A stretch of 64,000 bases of DNA from Lactuca virosa (Eukaryota > Streptophyta > Magnoliopsida > Asterales > Asteraceae), in the NCBI GenBank assembly GCA_928212115.1, contig CAKMRJ010003334.1:40931594-40995593 (forward strand), read 5' to 3'. The translations under genes and the position numbers were made by a program. How positions within the stretch are numbered: the first letter of the stretch is position 1; each line of letters opens with the position of its first letter. The notes beneath the pieces were generated by a model. The model was not told the origin of the DNA and did no database searches. It worked only from the letters and a program-made list of their open reading frames with translations. Of the stretch, positions 31,343 to 41,774 are shown piece after piece.

Positions 31343-32137
31343 ACCACTGGCAATGTTCAAGAAGGCGTCAAAGGCCTCCGAGATTTGGGAGTTAGAGACC
31401 TTTCTTATCACCTTGGCTTTATTGCCAATTCAGTGCAGGTTTTCCATTTTTGATCATTTTCCACCTTTTTTGTGAATCATATTGCGATCAATTGTTTTTG
31501 TGGGACTAGTCTATAACATTGATTCTTTGTTCAGATCTGTGATGGGAAAAGAGATGCTGACATACGAAATAGGAAGAGGAATGATGAGGATGAAAATAAT
31601 CTACAATTCATGTTGTTGTTCTGTCCCCTTATTGGCCCATATTCTCTAAATTTATATAGTTCAACATTGTAATTGAAGTTTACTTATCCTATATTTTTAT
31701 TTTATTGTTTTTGTAGGCAGAGGAGCTAGCTGAGGTTAAACAAATGATAAAAACCCCTGAGTTTTTCAACAAGCTTGTTGATAGTATGGCCCCTATTGTT
31801 TTTGGTCATCAAGACATCAAGCGATGAATTTTGTTTATGCTTTTGGGTGGAGTTCATATGTTCACCCATGAAGGGATCAATCTCCGGGGGGCATCAATGT
31901 TTGTATTGTTGGAGATCCCAATTGTTCTAAATCTTAGTTTCTCAAGTAAGCATATCTATTTAAATCTTGTTTTATATATAATATGGGCAGAGTTTCTCAA
32001 TTTTTTTCTTTTTCTTTTGTAGGTACACAACAACCTTAGTTTCAAGATCTGTTTACACATCTGGGAAATCTTCCTATGTTGTTGGATTGACAGCCACTGT
32101 TGCAAAAGAACCAAAAACCGGAGAGTTTTGTATCGAG
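31343..32137 (+). pseudogene. MCM6: Captured MCM6 gene fragment, introns retained
   Basis: Four exon-like blocks. 31343-31438: VKGLRDLGVRDLSY and FIANSVQ, ending CAG|GTTTTC. 31535 to about 31607: ICDGKRDADIRNRKR after TTCAG. 31717-31945: TPEFFNKLVDSMAP, VFGHQDIKR, MLLGGVHMFTHEGINLRG and the Walker A region GDPNCSKS (frame-shifted), ending AA|GTAAGC. 32023-32137: LVSRSVYTSGKSS, VGLTATVAKEPKTGEFCIE, ending GAG|GTAC. These match MCM6, a subunit of the replicative helicase ring. An R* stop after QDIKR and a second after GDPNCSKS show decay. Intact splice junctions mean genomic DNA was captured, not a cDNA. Confidence 0.88.
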
Positions 32138-32813
32138 GTACTAGTTCTGTAAACTAAATACTGAAACTAATGATATATACATTATACAAAGGACTTGAAT
32201 GTTTCCTTCCAATCAAGCAGATGATGTATACATAAATCTTAAGGCGGTTGTTTATGACAATTTTTTGCATAATTTTTATTTTTACCCTTTCTTAATTATT
32301 TTCATATTCTTGGTAAAAGATATGTAAGAGTTTAGATGCAAGTGAAAGCACAATGATTAACTAACATTAGAATCAAAGCATTTGCATGAGACATGACTTT
32401 CTCAGTCAAATAGACCGAAACTAACATCACATTTGCATGACGATTTGATGTTTACATGGATTATGAACTTTTTGAGCATCAGGTGAACACTATAACTCAT
32501 GTTTTAAGATCCACTCATGAGGGTATAACCGTCTTTTTGCATCACTGCAGATTCATTAGTTTTCCACATTCAATTCATTTACGATGGTTATCTTCTTGAC
32601 TGGATTGGTGTCGATGATTTTAATAAGCCCCCAAACATGCTAGTTTACAAAAGAAGGAAACACAAGGGTAAACTGGTCACAAACCCAGAGGACATGGTAA
32701 CATCTTGATAAATTTATCAAGTAAGTCTTCCTTAGGGTAGCTTAAAGCTAAAAAAATTTTCCTTAAATATGTTAGTTTATAATATAATTTTAATTTCATG
32801 GGTGTGCTTTTAG
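32138..32813. other. CACTA interior between MCM6 and LRR pieces
   Basis: Intron-like DNA. A short frame at about 32570-32695 on the + strand reads FIYDGYLLDWIGVDDFNKPP and KRRKHKGKLVTNPEDM, possibly a further captured exon of an unknown gene. Confidence 0.4.
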
Positions 32814-33980
32814 GGCTAAAGGCTTTAAGAGTACTCAATTTGGGAGATGCTGTTTTGGTACGTCTGAAAGGTGCTTCTTGTCCTCTCATTATTTGTTATT
32901 TATGTTTTATACTAAACATGTATAAAGTCGAAGTTTTTGATGTCTATTAAATTAGAGGATTACATGTTTTTGTGCCACTTGATGCAGGTTTAAATAATTT
33001 GGAGAGCTTGAATTGGATTCATGTAGAATTCGGGATAATGGACTAATTAACTTGGCAGGTGATTCTTTTTTTACTTATCTTTTTATTATTATTTAAGTAT
33101 TTTTTAAGCTTTTTACCATTGCAAAAATGTCTTTTTTCTCCCTCCAACTACTTATTGTAGAATAAAGTTTTTAGTTTTTACTATTCTGAATAATATATCC
33201 CCCCCCCCCCAATCATATTCTAATCTTAAATGTATATTATTTCCTGACTACTTATCTATTTGATTTAACAAAATAAAAATGAATATTTTTCTAGAAAACA
33301 ATTACCATTAAAATGATTTTTGTAAGACCCAATATCAAGTATTCAAAAACATAGTTATCGGATAATATTTTTATAACTACATATACGATAATTTTATTAT
33401 CTTTGTATACGTAAAAAAAAGACCTGACATAGTTATTTTATAGAAATATGATGTGTGCTTCAAAAACAACAAATTAGATAATTGTTAAAAAGAAGCTTTT
33501 GTATTGGAGAAGACACTTGAAAATATGTTTTTGATAATAAACGTAGCGGAATAGATACTCTTATTCATATGAAAGATTTTTTTTTGCTAATTATCTAACA
33601 TGTATGTTTTAGTGCATATACGTTTTTATATATAGATGTTGATGCATATATTTGTAAATGACAGGCCTTCATCGTTTGAAATGTTTGGAGTTGTCTGATA
33701 CAAAAGTTGGAAGCAATGGTCTTTGTCATCTCTCAGGTTACATATTTTTCTAACTAAAATTAAGAAATATAAATTTGATAATTTTGATTTTTAAGGATTA
33801 ATTAATTAATCTTTTATAAAATCTGTTGCATGGTTGATGAATCTCCAAATTTTAAATCTTTCATTCACTGTTATCATGGATGGAGGTTTACCAAATCTAT
33901 CCGGATTATCAACTCTTAGATCACTTAACTTAGATGTTCGCCACATCACAGATGCTGGACTTTCAACTCTTTCATGTAAA
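32814..33980 (+). pseudogene. Captured plant leucine-rich-repeat gene fragment
   Basis: A series of one-repeat exons with GT-AG borders: 32814-32870 (GLKALRVLNLGDAVL), 32988-33058 (after GATGCAG; GLNNLESLNLDSCRIRDNGL with one indel), 33665-33736 (GLHRLKCLELSDTKVGSNGL), and about 33836-33976 (LQILNLSFTVIMDGGL and LSTLRSLNLDVRHITDAGL). The repeat pattern LxxLxxLxLxxxxITDxGL and phase match plant cytoplasmic LRR proteins of the AMN1-like or At1g15740-like kind. A T-rich intron and a poly-C tract at 33201-33210 lie between. Confidence 0.75.
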
Positions 33981-34440
33981 AAAATAAGGTTAGTTTCTTT
34001 CTTTGCTTAATAGTAAGTTCATTACCTGTTTTATATTAGTTAACATCAATTGATTAATAAGGTGGATTTGTTGTTTTATTAAGTACACTGGATAGCATAA
34101 GAACTAGCTAATGATCCAAGCGCTTAATTGCCATCCATACCACCTGGTGGACATAAACCCTAAGATATCATACTTTGGCATGGCTAGAAGCTTTGGAGGA
34201 AACGAGACTCAAGCAAACACACAGAGAGTTGTTGGCACATAGTAAGCTAGATAATGCAATTGTATATAAATTTTGCTTCTCTTGAGTTCATTTTTTTATT
34301 ACATTTACTCAATATTGGAATAATTATGTGTATTTGACATATTAGTGAAATGAATTATCTTTGTTATTTATGGTATTTTATTTTGTATTATTTGAATAAT
34401 TATTTGTATTTGACATATTAGTGAAATAAACTTCGTAAAT
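33981..34440. other. CACTA right interior, unidentified
   Basis: Mostly intron-like; a segment at 34100-34250 has mixed composition but no recognised product. Two copies of TATTTGACATATTAGTGAAAT lie near 34330 and 34405. Confidence 0.45.
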
Positions 34441-34785
34441 GGTTGCTGAAGTTTATGACACGCAAATGCATGTCATCTTCATTTATGACAGGGGCTTTAA
34501 TGATACGCAATGCGTGTCCTAAACGCTCGTCGTAAGGTTACGACACGCAAATGCGTGTCGTCTTCCTTTATGACAGGGCCTTCCTTGATACGCATTGTGT
34601 GTCGTAAGTGTGCGTCGTAAATGTGTGTCGTAAATGTGCGTCGTAAATGCACGTCGTAAATAGATGACGCGCAAAAGTGTGTCGTCCCTCGGTATGACAG
34701 GGCCTTTCGTGACATGCATTTGCGTGTCGTCTGAGCGTTTTACGACACGAATTGCGCGTCGTAAAAGGCTGTTTTTCTAGTAGTG
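34441..34785 (+). repeat. Right subterminal and terminal repeats of CACTA element
   Basis: Dense CGTCGTAA, GACACGCAAATGC and TATGACAGGGCC words in both orientations, ending in the inverted terminus. At least four CGTCGTAAATG units are in tandem at 34614-34660. Confidence 0.88.
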
Positions 34786-34788
34786 CAG

Positions 34789-34890
34789 CACCGCAAGGGC
34801 TCAGAATGGACTTGGGAGCCCGAGGAGGAGATGATGGAGCATTACCCGGAGTTATTTCCAGACACAGCGGACTTCGAGGATGAAGTCTGA
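34789..34890 (+). pseudogene. pol: Second half of Tekay-2 chromodomain
   Basis: Resumes in frame after the CACTA element with KGSEWTWEPEEEMMEHYPEL and ends FEDEV at the TGA of 34888-34890. Trp-rich C-terminal part of the chromodomain fold. Confidence 0.88.
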
Positions 34891-34893
34891 TTC

Positions 34894-34907
34894 AAGTGGG
34901 GGAGAGT
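34894..34907 (+). promoter_or_regulatory. Polypurine tract of Tekay-2
   Basis: AAGTGGGGGAGAG immediately before the 3' LTR. Confidence 0.85.
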
Positions 34908-36903
34908 TGTAACACCCAGTCCAGGTATTATTTACATTTCAATCCCTTACATATTGAATTATTGCTTTTGGACCTTATTATTATGGAAATTGGAGGAAGG
35001 AGGGACCTTTTCTGCCAAACTTGGATTTTGGAGGCGGAGCCCGAACGCGGGCGTTCCCCTGAGGATCGCGCTGCATTCCCGCGCTGAATGCAAACCCTAA
35101 TTTTTAGGGTTTAGGACCTATATAAACAACATTATGACTCAAGCCCTGGCCTCCTTACCAACCCCTCAACCTCAGAAAACCCTAGATAGCCTCCTTTTTC
35201 TCATTCTTGTGTGTGGCCTTGTGAAGCTTGTTTTGGAGCTTAGAAGCTTGGAAGAAGGAAGGAGAAGCTAGTGATGAAGAACTTGAGTATCTTGAGCTCG
35301 TAGATCCGGGATAGCATCATCCTTTGGGACTCTTTGAAGGTATAAAGTTCACAACTTTCCTCAAGCATGATTAGATCTAGTGTGATGATGTTTTGGATCT
35401 TTTTAGTCCCAAGAATGGATCTTTATGACTCAAATTCGTTTATAGGCCTAGGGTTGCCACCCTTGATGCTAATGGTGTCCCTACATCAGTAAAGTTTCGA
35501 TCTTTGAGGTCTTATTGGGTTCATGCAAGAGTTAGGACCACATTTATGTAAGTTGGTTCCTATTCCTTGAGATTTGGACTTAAGGGGGCATGCAAAGTCA
35601 CCAAGTCTGTGACTTTATAATTCTAGAGGTCCTAGATAGCTTGGATCTGTGTTTGGATAGAATGGCTTAAGCATTAAGTGCTTAATGGACCGTTTTTGAA
35701 AACTGGACGCGAACGCCCTGCATAGGTCTTGGGAACACGATGCGTTCCCACTGGAGCTCGCGATCTGAACCAAGGAGGAACGTCCAACGTTCCACAAGGG
35801 AACATCCTGCGTTTGTTGCGACAGTGGGCCTTTTTGGGCCATTTCCTTGGAATAGTTGATTATGGGCCTTAGTGGATTATTCTTTTGGGCTGATAATGGA
35901 TTTTATTGCATATTGTACTTGAGGGAAGGCCCATTTGAGAAGTTGGGCCCAATTTAGAAAATTTAGCCCAATTTAGAAAATTGGGCCATAAGTGGGCCAT
36001 TAGTGGGCTTAGTGAGAATATATGGATTTGGGCCTTCATGTTATGGATTTGGGGCTTAGGTCATGGGTCCATTTAGATCAGGGGTAAAATGGTCATTTTA
36101 CCCTAAGAAGGATTGTTTGGATTTTGACTAAGTGTTATTTGGTAATGATAGCTCAGAGAGTCGTGGGAGCAGCTGATAGAGATTCCTTACCGAGAGATAC
36201 ATCAACCAGATTTGCGAGGTGAGTCCTCTTCCAGTAGGAACGGGTCTAAGCCACCAAGGTCGGCCCGTTTATGTATGCTAGAGATGTCGGGGTTAGCCCG
36301 ATGTAGTTTATATGCTTCCGGACTTCGGTCCGATGCCGGTGCAAGCCCGATGAATGTTTGTATGCTTGATGTCTTCGTGATTTTTGCATGTGTTCGTTTA
36401 TATGTTCCAGACTTCGGTACAATGCCGGGGCAAGCCCGAGGAATGTTTAACCTATATGTTATGTGTTATGTGTTTCGGGCTTCGGTCCGATGCCGGGGCA
36501 AGCCCGAGGAATGATTATAGGTTTATGTTATGTGTTTATGTTATATGCTTGTTGATATGATATATGTATACCAGACTTCGGTCCGATGCCGGGCAAGGCC
36601 CAATGTATGTTATTATGTGATTATGTGTATGGTATGTGGTAGTTTGGGGAGACTCACTAAACTTCGTGCTTGTAGTTTTCAGTTTTGGTTTCAGGTACTT
36701 CCGGTAGCAAGGGGAAGGGCTCGGGATGATTCCAGTGCACACACCATTTATTTAGCCTGTGATGTTTTATACTCTGATATGTTTTGACAGATGTTTATGA
36801 TATTTTGAGATACATGACTTATGATTTTATATGATGTTCGATGACTATGGTTTTCTTAATAATTAAAAACGAAATTTTTGGACTGTATTTCTGGGATGTT
36901 TCA
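34908..36903 (+). repeat. 3' LTR of Tekay-2 (1996 bp)
   Basis: From TGTAACACCC to GATGTTTCA. It shows the inverted word GAACGCGGGCGTTC (35043-35056), a TATA box near 35118, the donor-like GTATAAAG at 35340, predicted intron 36219-36694 and five minisatellite units. It shows the uninterrupted target of Copia-B near 35374. Confidence 0.95.
36219..36694 (+). other. Predicted leader intron, Tekay-2 3' LTR
   Basis: GAG|GTGAGT to TTTCAG|GT, with CACTAAAC in the branch region. Shorter than the 5' copy owing to fewer minisatellite units; splice sites unchanged. Confidence 0.5.
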
Positions 36904-38490
36904 TTTAAATTCTTTGAACTTTTCAAATGTTTCTGATTTATGTTTGATTAAGTAGATATAACCATATCTACTATAATCATTTGTAAATTTCACGTAAAAT
37001 CGATTAGCATCCCTTGTGGTGGATCTGATGGGTCCACACACATCCGTATGTATGAGATCCAACAAACCTTCACCTCTTTCACAAGATCTAATGAAAGGTG
37101 ATTTTGTCATTTTGCCCAAAATACAAGATTCGTATTCATCATCTGGCCTTTAGTCAAATGATTCCAACACTCCATCCTTTTGAAGTTGGGCGATACGTTT
37201 CTTGTTAATGTGATCAAGATGACAATGGCACAAGCATGCATTGTCTAACCCATTAGACGAACCAATATGAAATACACTATTGCCTAAGCTATCAACACAA
37301 GTCACAGTTTCATACACACCATTGCAAGGTAAAGCTTCAAACATAAAAACACCATTTTTATAAGCCGAAATTGATTTATTCAAATCATTAAAAGAATACG
37401 AAAATAATGCATAAAAAGAAATAATGTTTTGCGTCATTTCTGACGAATAGCAACAATCAATCAAATCTATCCTAACATCACTACTAAGCATAAGATGATA
37501 AGTTCCAATCTTGGTAATAGGAGAAGATAACCTATTGACCATGATCAGATTCATCCTTCTATGCTCTACCTCCTCACTTTCTCTTAGCCCTTACAAATCA
37601 GAACAAATGTCCTTCAATTATTTGCGGCAGCTTCGTTTCTAATGGCCCCTTTCGTTACAATAGAAGCAAGTGGCCATTTTGGGATCAATAACAGAAGGTA
37701 TATAAGAACTGGGCCTTGCTTTTGGGCCATTTCTATATGAACCAACATGAGCCTTGCCCTTATAGTTCGACTTGGGAGCACCTTTCCTCTTCTTTCCTTT
37801 GTTTTGCCCAATGGAAAGGACAGGAGCACTAGTAGGAGTAGGGGTTTGATTCTTCTTCACACCCGACTCTGCTGTCTGCAATAAGTTGTGGAGTTGAGCC
37901 AATGTGGTTTCAATATTGTTTAAATGATAAGCCAAAATGAAATGATCATAACAAGGTGGCAAAGAGTTAAGGACCATGTCAATGGCTAACTTCTCGTCAA
38001 AATTCACATTTAGCCTCTCAAGGCACTCTACGTATCTCTGCATTCTTTGCACATGATTGCAGACCAACTCTCATTCCTTCAACTTGCATGCCTATAGAGC
38101 TTTGACGACCTCATACTTTTCTTGACGAGTTCTCTTGTGAAACTTTTCCATAAGATCCAAGTTCATCTCGTATATCCAGTAGTCCTCATAGAACCTTTTT
38201 AACTCAGGTACCATGGTTACAACTATGATGCGAGCGACCATTGTTGCATCGTCATAATGTTTCTTATAGAAGGCAATCTCTTCAGGAGTAGCAGTGGACA
38301 CATCGATCTCAATAACTTGTTTTTTAAGGATATACTCTTTGCCCTCGAATCGAAGAGCCATCTTGATCTTACGCATCCAATCATTGTTGTTAGTGTCATC
38401 CAATGTCACCTTGGATACGATTGAAAGTAGCGATAAGTTCGAGTTGTGGGTAGAGGTTTAAGAAGTAGAAGTATCACCAGGAGTAGACAT
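36904..38490 (-). pseudogene. gag-pol: Copia-A gag, pre-integrase and integrase start
   Basis: Element-strand order: the gag ATG near 38490 (with an early stop), DDTNNNDWMRKIKMAL and a UBN2-type gag (38409-37640) with a zinc knuckle reading CFYCNERGH near 37650. A broken protease segment follows, then NIISFYALF and CLCHCHLDHINKKRIAQLQ (GAG-pre-integrase His-Cys motif, about 37555-37150), and integrase ICGPI-like VCGPIRSTTRDANRFYVKF and FTNDYSRYGYIYL (37119-36904). The integrase frame is cut by Tekay-2 at FKEFK and resumes left of it. Several stops and frameshifts. Confidence 0.88.
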
Positions 38491-38574
38491 CTATAAAGAA
38501 AAATGTAGTTTTAGTTAGATGACAATAATCCTTAATACTTTAACCCATAATTAATATTCAAGGGTAGTACCCAA

Positions 38575-38630
38575 CTATTCAATTCACAATCTAGAAGAGG
38601 GATGCTGTAATCTAATTGTAAATTTTATAA
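38575..38630 (-). ncRNA. Conserved-loop hairpin 4 (Copia-A leader)
   Basis: Loop AAGAGGGATGCTGTAAT at 38595-38611. The arms AATTCACAATCTAG and CTAATTGTAAATT pair with one bulge and one wobble. The arm sequence is unlike hairpin 3 although the loop is almost identical. About 85-140 bases upstream of gag. Confidence 0.6.
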
Positions 38631-38755
38631 ATGTAGGTAAAGACAATTTATGAATTTCAATCAAAATTAAATTCCTATCAAAATTAAATTCCTAGATCTT
38701 TTGAGATTCATTAAATCTATCAATGGCATGTTTAATATCATATTATGCTCTTCTA

Positions 38756-38784
38756 TTTGTGACAGGGATGTCAATGATCACAAA
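38756..38784 (-). ncRNA. Second leader hairpin of Copia-A
   Basis: Arms TTTGTGA/TCACAAA with loop CAGGGATGTCAATGA; counterpart of 18317-18349. Confidence 0.5.
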
Positions 38785-39757
38785 CAAGATGTGAATAATC
38801 ATGCAAACACGCTTGGCAACCTCGATGACTTTTATCATCTTTAATTAATGTGTCGGTTAACCACACATGCTCCATTAACAATGATAATTCTCGATATGTC
38901 CATCATTTCTCTTTAAAGTCCCTATTAGCATGTCAGTTAACCAGACGCGCTCCACTAACGACATATTAAAGTATGATTTGCATTTTCATGGATTAACATG
39001 CTTTTCACATGTTTCCTATAGTAACTAGAGGGAGATTTTTATAAAAAAAATATTCTAGTACTTTTATATCATTATACTTATAAATGAGATTATGTCCTAT
39101 CAAACTCATTCGGCTAACGACCCTACACCACACAGGAGAGCGGTGGGTGAGAGTGGACACCCATTCAGTGGCCATTTTATAGGCCGCTTCCTTATATCCT
39201 CTTTATATCATGGTTTCGTGAATGAGGCCTACTATTGATTTGACTGACTTTTCTTATACATATAATATTTTAAACTTTTAATAGTATATATAAGGTGTAT
39301 ATTAAAACTTTTCGAAAATACTAGGTTTAATATTTAAATTTTCGAAATTAATATAGAATTAATTTAATTTAAAAATATTAAACCAATTATGATTTGATAT
39401 TTATGTTTTAATTAACAATTAATTAAATTAATTTAAATCACGTGAGGATTAAATAATTATTTACTATTAAACTATTAATCAAATAATTTAAATTTAATCT
39501 TAATCCAAACCCTACTAATGTTCGAAAATTAGGGTATTGGGGTTATCCAATTTTAACTATTCTATTTTAACCAATTAAAACAACAATTATCAAATAAAGA
39601 AACCCTAACAAACCCTAATGAATTTCGAAATCAAGGGAGGAGGCTAGGGTTTCAAGAAACCTAGCCCAAGTCAAAAATTCCAAGTGTTAGGGTTTAATTT
39701 CTATAAACCATAATTTGATCTATTCAACTATTATGCATATTCAATTGAAAACAACCA

Positions 39758-39768
39758 CTCTGATACCA
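39758..39768 (-). promoter_or_regulatory. Primer binding site of Copia-A
   Basis: CTCTGATACCA on the + strand, the complement of the tRNA-iMet primer site, next to the 5' LTR start at 39770. Confidence 0.92.
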
Positions 39769-39769
39769 C

Positions 39770-40638
39770 TGTTAGGATTTATAGGTTACAAAATCCATGT
39801 AGCGGAAAATAACTTAACTCTTAAGTTCACATGCAACCAAATTGGATCTATGTTTTCACTATTGAATGCTATAATCTATTGAACATCAAAGAATCATATA
39901 AAAACCTTAGGATCATCAAAAATCATAAGAGAATTAGGGTTTACATACCTTTTCATTATTCTTGTAAATAACCAATGAAAACCTTCTTCAAAAGCTTCCA
40001 GAAAGCGAACACCAGAAATCTCGTGCCTCTGATGGTTCACACTCAAACCCTAGCAAACAAGAAGACTTGAGGAGAGAGGAGAGAGGTTGAAATTTCCGGC
40101 TACTCTCTTGGGAGGAGAAGTGGCCGAAAATCATAGGGTTAAGGCCCTATTTATAGCTGAAGTAGGAAACCCTAGAAACCCTAATTTGAATATAATACTA
40201 TTATTTCAAATTAGGTAATTATCCAACTTCCTATTTATCTTTAAGGAATATTCAAGATATCCTAAGATATCCTCCAAAACCATTCACCGCTTGTGGAAGG
40301 TTCTAGAATCTCTCTTATTCAACTATTGGACAATTATAACTTAGGTTATTGTACTTTTAATTAATCCAATTAATCCCAAAATTAATGCTAATTAATTTCT
40401 GATTAATTCTTAATTAAATAATACTATTTATAATTAATATATTATTCTCATAATATATTAATAAATAACTTATTTCCATTTATTAATCATATAATAAATC
40501 AATAAACCAGTCTCTCTCTCTCTCTCTCTCTAAAAGTCATCCTAGTCAATTGCTAGTTTTGAGGTCAATCCAAAAGGACTTTGCTTTTAATTCAAGTATA
40601 TACCAATTTAGTTATTGGCTTAGACACCTAATCCAGCA
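39770..40638 (-). repeat. 5' LTR of Copia-A (869 bp)
   Basis: From TGTTAGG to ATCCAGCA, followed by the CATAA duplication. Contains a (TC)n run at 40511-40532. Confidence 0.9.
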
Positions 40639-40664
40639 CATAAAAGCCTTCAATCCAACTTTAG

Positions 40665-41709
40665 TGTAACATCCTCTAATTTTCAGAACCAAAAGTACTT
40701 TCTTTATGCTTTTAAAAAAATCGTGATACTTTATTTGTGGAAAATCCCAGTATGTAAAAATCTTTTGAGAATAAGGTTGTCTCGAATAAATTTCTAAGGA
40801 TGTCAAAATCAATACAAATACATAAGTTACAGCGTATAGACCTAATGGTCTTGAACACCTTTGCAGGTTGTCTCTTAATCACTCAACATCCTAATCAAGT
40901 TCTAGTAACTTAAATCTTGATACATGCGATGCATACAAACTGAGTGGGCCAGGTTAGGAAACCTGGTGAGATACATAGGGATTTCAATCCTACAATGTTG
41001 TAATATATATATCTTAATCCTCCAGAACCAACCAATACCAAACAATGTATCTCAAATTTAGATATTTATGGACCAGTCATACCCATCTCCACCGATCCTT
41101 ACAGATCCTAGTCCACGATCATCAAGAAGATAAACCATTTTAAAGCAAGGGTTTTACTACACAACTTGAGGCTTACTTGGCCGGTGTAATTCATAAAGGC
41201 ACTCGAGCCATCAGAGTATTTTGATGAATATGGTATCCCATTTCATCTACGTCTGTGGGTTATGAACCCACACTATTAACGTAATTCACAAGACCATCTA
41301 GAATTATCAAGTGTTGTCATCTTACTCAGGGAGATAACCAAACATATTGTTACAGTTTCCTGATCTAGATCACCATTTCTGGTTATCCAAAAAGGAATAC
41401 TATTTGTACTCCGATACGTATTTCGTACCATCGACACATGAAAGTGTCACAGAACAGAACTCTACTCTCCGTTCCTAACTTACACACATTCTCTGAATGA
41501 GACTATCCAATATCAAACTTAATTGAACTAGGCATCTATAATAAGTCTTATCTCATTAACGGGCAAAACTACTAGGCTTCCAATACCAACTCTGTTTAGG
41601 CAACACTATCCTAATTCGATGTATACACTTAACACATAGTATTTAGGTATTAATATACTTTCATCATTCTCTCTAATAATATTTGTATTATTATTATTAT
41701 TATCATGTA

Positions 41710-41774
<65 letters not shown>

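Larger units (their letters stand above)
27595..34785 (+). mobile_element. CACTA (En/Spm) transposon with captured gene pieces
   Basis: 7191 bp bounded by inverted ends CACTACTAGAAAAACAGCC and GGCTGTTTTTCTAGTAGTG (the hallmark CACTA terminus) and a 3-base duplication CAG. Subterminal regions carry many ACGACACGCAAATGCGTGTC-type words in both orientations, as expected for transposase binding. No transposase-like sequence is visible. The interior has pieces of at least four plant genes, all on the + strand and retaining introns: PPR, alpha/beta hydrolase, MCM6 and LRR. Strand is given by these pieces. Confidence 0.93.
12451..36903 (+). mobile_element. Tekay-2: chromovirus carrying two nested insertions
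   Basis: Second + strand Ty3/gypsy chromovirus, related to Tekay-1 across gag-pol but with different LTR sequence. Flanked by TTTAA. Net length without Copia-B and CACTA is about 9.6 kb. Order: 5' LTR (with Copia-B), primer site, leader, gag, protease, RT, RNase H, integrase, chromodomain (with CACTA), polypurine tract, 3' LTR. The LTRs differ by several percent by eye. Gag, protease and RT carry stops and frameshifts, while RNase H plus integrase is one long open stretch. Confidence 0.95.
38491..39757 (-). other. 5' leader of Copia-A with structured motifs
   Basis: Same motif order as Copia-B: hairpin 38575-38630, hairpin 38756-38784, paired GGTTAACC-type motifs (38850-38874 and a mutated AGTTAACC copy at 38935-38942), and the GTGAGAGTGGACACCCATT block near 39150, then AT-rich sequence and AGGGTTT words to the primer site. 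Confidence 0.75.
10799..40638 (-). mobile_element. Copia-A: old Ty1/copia element split by Tekay-2
   Basis: Minus-strand copia element bounded by CATAA duplications at 10794-10798 and 40639-40643. Its 5' LTR (39770-40638), primer site, leader, gag, gag-pre-integrase and start of integrase are on the right. RNase H, 3' non-coding region and a truncated 3' LTR are on the left. The Tekay-2 insertion separates the halves; reading across the TTTAA duplication keeps one integrase frame. Most of integrase and RT is missing, so the element was internally deleted. LTR ends differ by roughly 10% by eye, making it the oldest insertion of the nest. Confidence 0.9.

Noticed and set aside
31343..32137. A functional MCM6 gene
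   Set aside because: Only four central exons with stops are present, enclosed by CACTA ends together with unrelated gene pieces.
36530..36787. Frames inside Tekay-2 LTR minisatellite, also at 21394-21672
   Set aside because: They follow the repeat units and fall in non-coding LTR sequence; no protein family is suggested.
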